The position numbers were made by a program, and so were the translations under genes. DNA of 15,781 nt. It comes from an uncultured Bacteroidales bacterium. Lineage in GTDB: Bacteria > Bacteroidota > Bacteroidia > Bacteroidales > Paludibacteraceae. The DNA lies in assembly GCA_934692905.1 (NCBI GenBank), contig CAKUUM010000044.1:1-15781 (forward strand), given 5' to 3'. Of this stretch, positions 13,847 through 15,781 are shown one piece after another (the first letter of the stretch is position 1; each line of letters opens with the position of its first letter). Under the pieces are notes generated by a model. The model saw only the letters and a list, made by a program, of their open reading frames with translations, did not search any database and was not told the origin of the DNA.

Positions 13847-15595
13847 ATGAAAAAGATAGCAATTAGTTTAATGGCGGGTATGGTGTTGCTGACGGGTTGC
13901 GACCTCCTCAACAATGACCCCGATACCGATTTCACCAAGCAGAACTATTTTACCAATGAGAAGAACGTAGAGTTGTATTGCAACTATTTCTACAACGAGT
14001 TCTCCGGCTATGGCAACAATGGTACCTATGGTGTGTTCTATTTCCCGACGCTCAACGACAACCAGACTGAGAAAGGTCTGACCCCGTGGTCGTACCTCAA
14101 CATCCCTGCTACCAGCAGCACATGGCAGAATTCTTACGAAGAAATCCGTCGTGCCAACATCTTGATTGAGAAGTTGCCAGGGGTTGAGATGGCAGAGGCA
14201 AACAAGAACCACTGGATGGGTCTCGCACGTCTCTATCGTGGCTACCAGCACTACAAATTGGTGCGCGCATTTGGTGACTGCTACTGGGTGGATAAAGAGT
14301 TGACTGTCAATGATGCCACCATCCTCTATGGCAAACGTACCGACCGCGACGAGGTGATGGACAAAGTTCTGGAAGACCTCAACTATGCTGTCGGGAATAT
14401 GAGTCTCAACGGCAAGTCCAAAACGGCGTTCAACGTGTATGTAGCCAATGCTATCAAGGCTGAGGTTTGCTTGTACGAAGGTACTTTCTGCAAGTATCGT
14501 ACTGCGGCTGACAACGGCAAGGCTGCTGATGCTGCACGCGCCAACAAGTACTTGGAAGAGGCTAAGAATGCTTGCCAGGTTATTATGGGCGGTGATTTCA
14601 AACTCACCGACGGCGCTGCTGGCTACCGTGCTAACTACAACTCGCTGGACCTTGCCGGCAACACCGAGATGATTATGTACAAGAAGTACATTCTCGGTAC
14701 ACTGGCACACGGCACGCAGGACTACTGCTGCGGCTCCACGCCTACCAAGGGTATGAGCAAGGCTGCGTTCAATGCTTATCTGAAACTGGATGGCACGGTG
14801 GCTGACCCCAACGACGACCATGGCACGCTGCGCGTGGACACCATTGTCATCAACGACACCACCACCATCATCGACACCGTTTACACCATCGAATCTATTC
14901 TCGCCAACCGCGACCCGCGTCTGGCTCAGCAGGTGGACGAAGACCTCCGCTATGTGGGCAAGGGACGTATCCGCTATCGCTTTGAGCCCGGGCAAAGTGG
15001 TGCTGCTGAGAACACCTCCTACACCGGCTATGGCGTCCTGAAGTTCGACGAACCTAAGACTGTGGCTAAGAACCGTCAAGCCACCAATGGCAACGAGACC
15101 GATGCGCCAATCTTCTGGTTGGCAGAGATTTATCTGGACTATGCTGAGGCTTGCGCCGAGATGGGCAACATTACTCAGGACGACTTGGATAAGTCCGTCA
15201 ATATGCTCCGCAACCGTGTTGGAATGCCCAACCTCACGCTCTCCCCTGCAGCAGACCCTGCTAACAATATGGGTGTCAGCGACCTCATCTGGGAAATCCG
15301 TCGTGAGCGCCGTGTGGAGATGATGTACGACAAGGACGACCGTTATTGGAGCCTTATCCGTTGGCACCAACTCGACAAACTGGATACGAAGAACTATCCT
15401 GAGCAGACACTCGGTGCATGGATAGACTCTGCATGGAAATACGACAAGGAGAACGTAGTCCTCAACGCAGACCGTTACATCGACTGCAAGGGAACAAGCC
15501 CTGACCGTATCTTTGACAAGAAGTACTATCTCGAGCCTATCCCGTCTGGTCAATCCTCTCTCAATCCTGAGATTGGTCAGAACCTCGGTTGGTAA
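13847..15595 (+). CDS. SusD/RagB-family nutrient-binding outer-membrane lipoprotein (second system)
   Basis: Partner lipoprotein of the second SusC-like barrel, 582 aa. The start at 13847 is chosen over an in-frame ATG at 13814 because MKKIAISLMAGMVLLTGC is a complete lipoprotein signal with Cys18; AAAAGGAA lies about 8 nt upstream as a plausible ribosome site. Mature protein begins DLLNNDPDTDF. SusD features are the N-terminal helical part with GLARLYRGYQHYKLVRAFGD, ANRDPRL in the middle, and the C-terminal IRRERRVEMMYDKDDRYWSL (484-503) and YYLEPIPSGQSSLNPEIGQN. A Thr/Asp-rich loop, DTIVINDTTTIIDTVYTIES, precedes ANRDPRL and may line the ligand face. It follows the susC-like gene by 42 nt, and a terminator closes the unit, so this operon has only two genes after its leader. 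Ligand is unknown. Confidence 0.94.
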   Translation: MKKIAISLMAGMVLLTGCDLLNNDPDTDFTKQNYFTNEKNVELYCNYFYNEFSGYGNNGTYGVFYFPTLNDNQTEKGLTPWSYLNIPATSSTWQNSYEEIRRANILIEKLPGVEMAEANKNHWMGLARLYRGYQHYKLVRAFGDCYWVDKELTVNDATILYGKRTDRDEVMDKVLEDLNYAVGNMSLNGKSKTAFNVYVANAIKAEVCLYEGTFCKYRTAADNGKAADAARANKYLEEAKNACQVIMGGDFKLTDGAAGYRANYNSLDLAGNTEMIMYKKYILGTLAHGTQDYCCGSTPTKGMSKAAFNAYLKLDGTVADPNDDHGTLRVDTIVINDTTTIIDTVYTIESILANRDPRLAQQVDEDLRYVGKGRIRYRFEPGQSGAAENTSYTGYGVLKFDEPKTVAKNRQATNGNETDAPIFWLAEIYLDYAEACAEMGNITQDDLDKSVNMLRNRVGMPNLTLSPAADPANNMGVSDLIWEIRRERRVEMMYDKDDRYWSLIRWHQLDKLDTKNYPEQTLGAWIDSAWKYDKENVVLNADRYIDCKGTSPDRIFDKKYYLEPIPSGQSSLNPEIGQNLGW

Positions 15596-15673
15596 TTTGG
15601 TAATCCACAGATAATCAGGTTGTAACAGATGATTAAATGATAGTATAGCAATCCGATTATCCCGACTGCAACG

Positions 15674-15707
15674 GAGGCTGCCTAACAAGTTTAGGCAGTC
15701 TCTTTTT
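15674..15707 (+). terminator. Intrinsic terminator of the second susC/susD-like operon
   Basis: GAGGCTGCCTAA (15674-15685), 5-nt loop, TTAGGCAGTCTC (15691-15702), then five Ts (15703-15707). The 12-bp stem has one G-U pair. It lies 78 nt after the susD-like stop codon. The 74 bases beyond it, to the window end, show no gene or site I can support. Confidence 0.9.
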
Positions 15708-15781
15708 AACGTGAGTTCGATATAAGGGGAAGGCTCCGCCCAAGTTGAGGAATCATCACATACATCTATATTTTATAGTGT

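Noticed and set aside
13868..15688. Minus-strand open frame of 606 codons opposite the second susD-like gene
   Set aside because: Same reasoning: shadow of SusD codon use; its start region overlaps the plus-strand terminator.

Overview
The window comes from a member of the Bacteroidota, most likely of the order Bacteroidales. Four things point there: two SusC/SusD (RagA/RagB) outer-membrane pairs, several lipoproteins with short type II signal peptides, promoters of the Bacteroides type (-33 TTTG or TTG, about 20 nt, -7 TAnnTTTG), and A-rich starts with weak or no Shine-Dalgarno sequence. Genus cannot be told from the sequence alone.

Layout. (1) Positions 1-1419: the first 79 codons of valyl-tRNA synthetase (valS, minus strand, cut by the window edge) stand back to back with a family 2 glycosyltransferase (plus strand); the 155-bp gap holds a recognisable promoter for each. 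(2) Positions 1420-1737: two head-to-tail copies of a 122-bp repeat with terminal inverted repeats and a strong internal GC hairpin, then a terminator. (3) Positions 1738-9610, minus strand: an operon read right to left as susC-like, susD-like, a 642-aa surface lipoprotein in the SusE/F or surface glycan-binding position, and after a 187-bp gap with an 11-bp tandem repeat, a 304-aa lipoprotein that may be its last gene. (4) Positions 9611-10474: an 864-bp divergent control region with a promoter for each operon, a pair of palindromic operator-like boxes, several perfect hairpins, and two overlapping small ORFs in a leader of about 420 nt. (5) Positions 10475-15595, plus strand: a second susC-like/susD-like pair closed by a strong terminator at 15674-15707. 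The last 74 bases hold nothing I can identify.

How it works together. Each SusC-like protein is a TonB-dependent outer-membrane barrel capped by its SusD-like lipoprotein, and the pair takes up oligosaccharides or peptides. The 642-aa lipoprotein probably helps capture ligand at the surface. The window shows no glycoside hydrolase, peptidase, sigma/anti-sigma pair, hybrid two-component system or SusR-like regulator, so the substrate and the regulator of either system cannot be named. Shared control of the two divergent operons is possible but is inference. The parts least explained by standard annotation are the control region (operator pair, structured leaders, coupled small ORFs) and the basic C-terminal tails on the two non-SusD lipoproteins.
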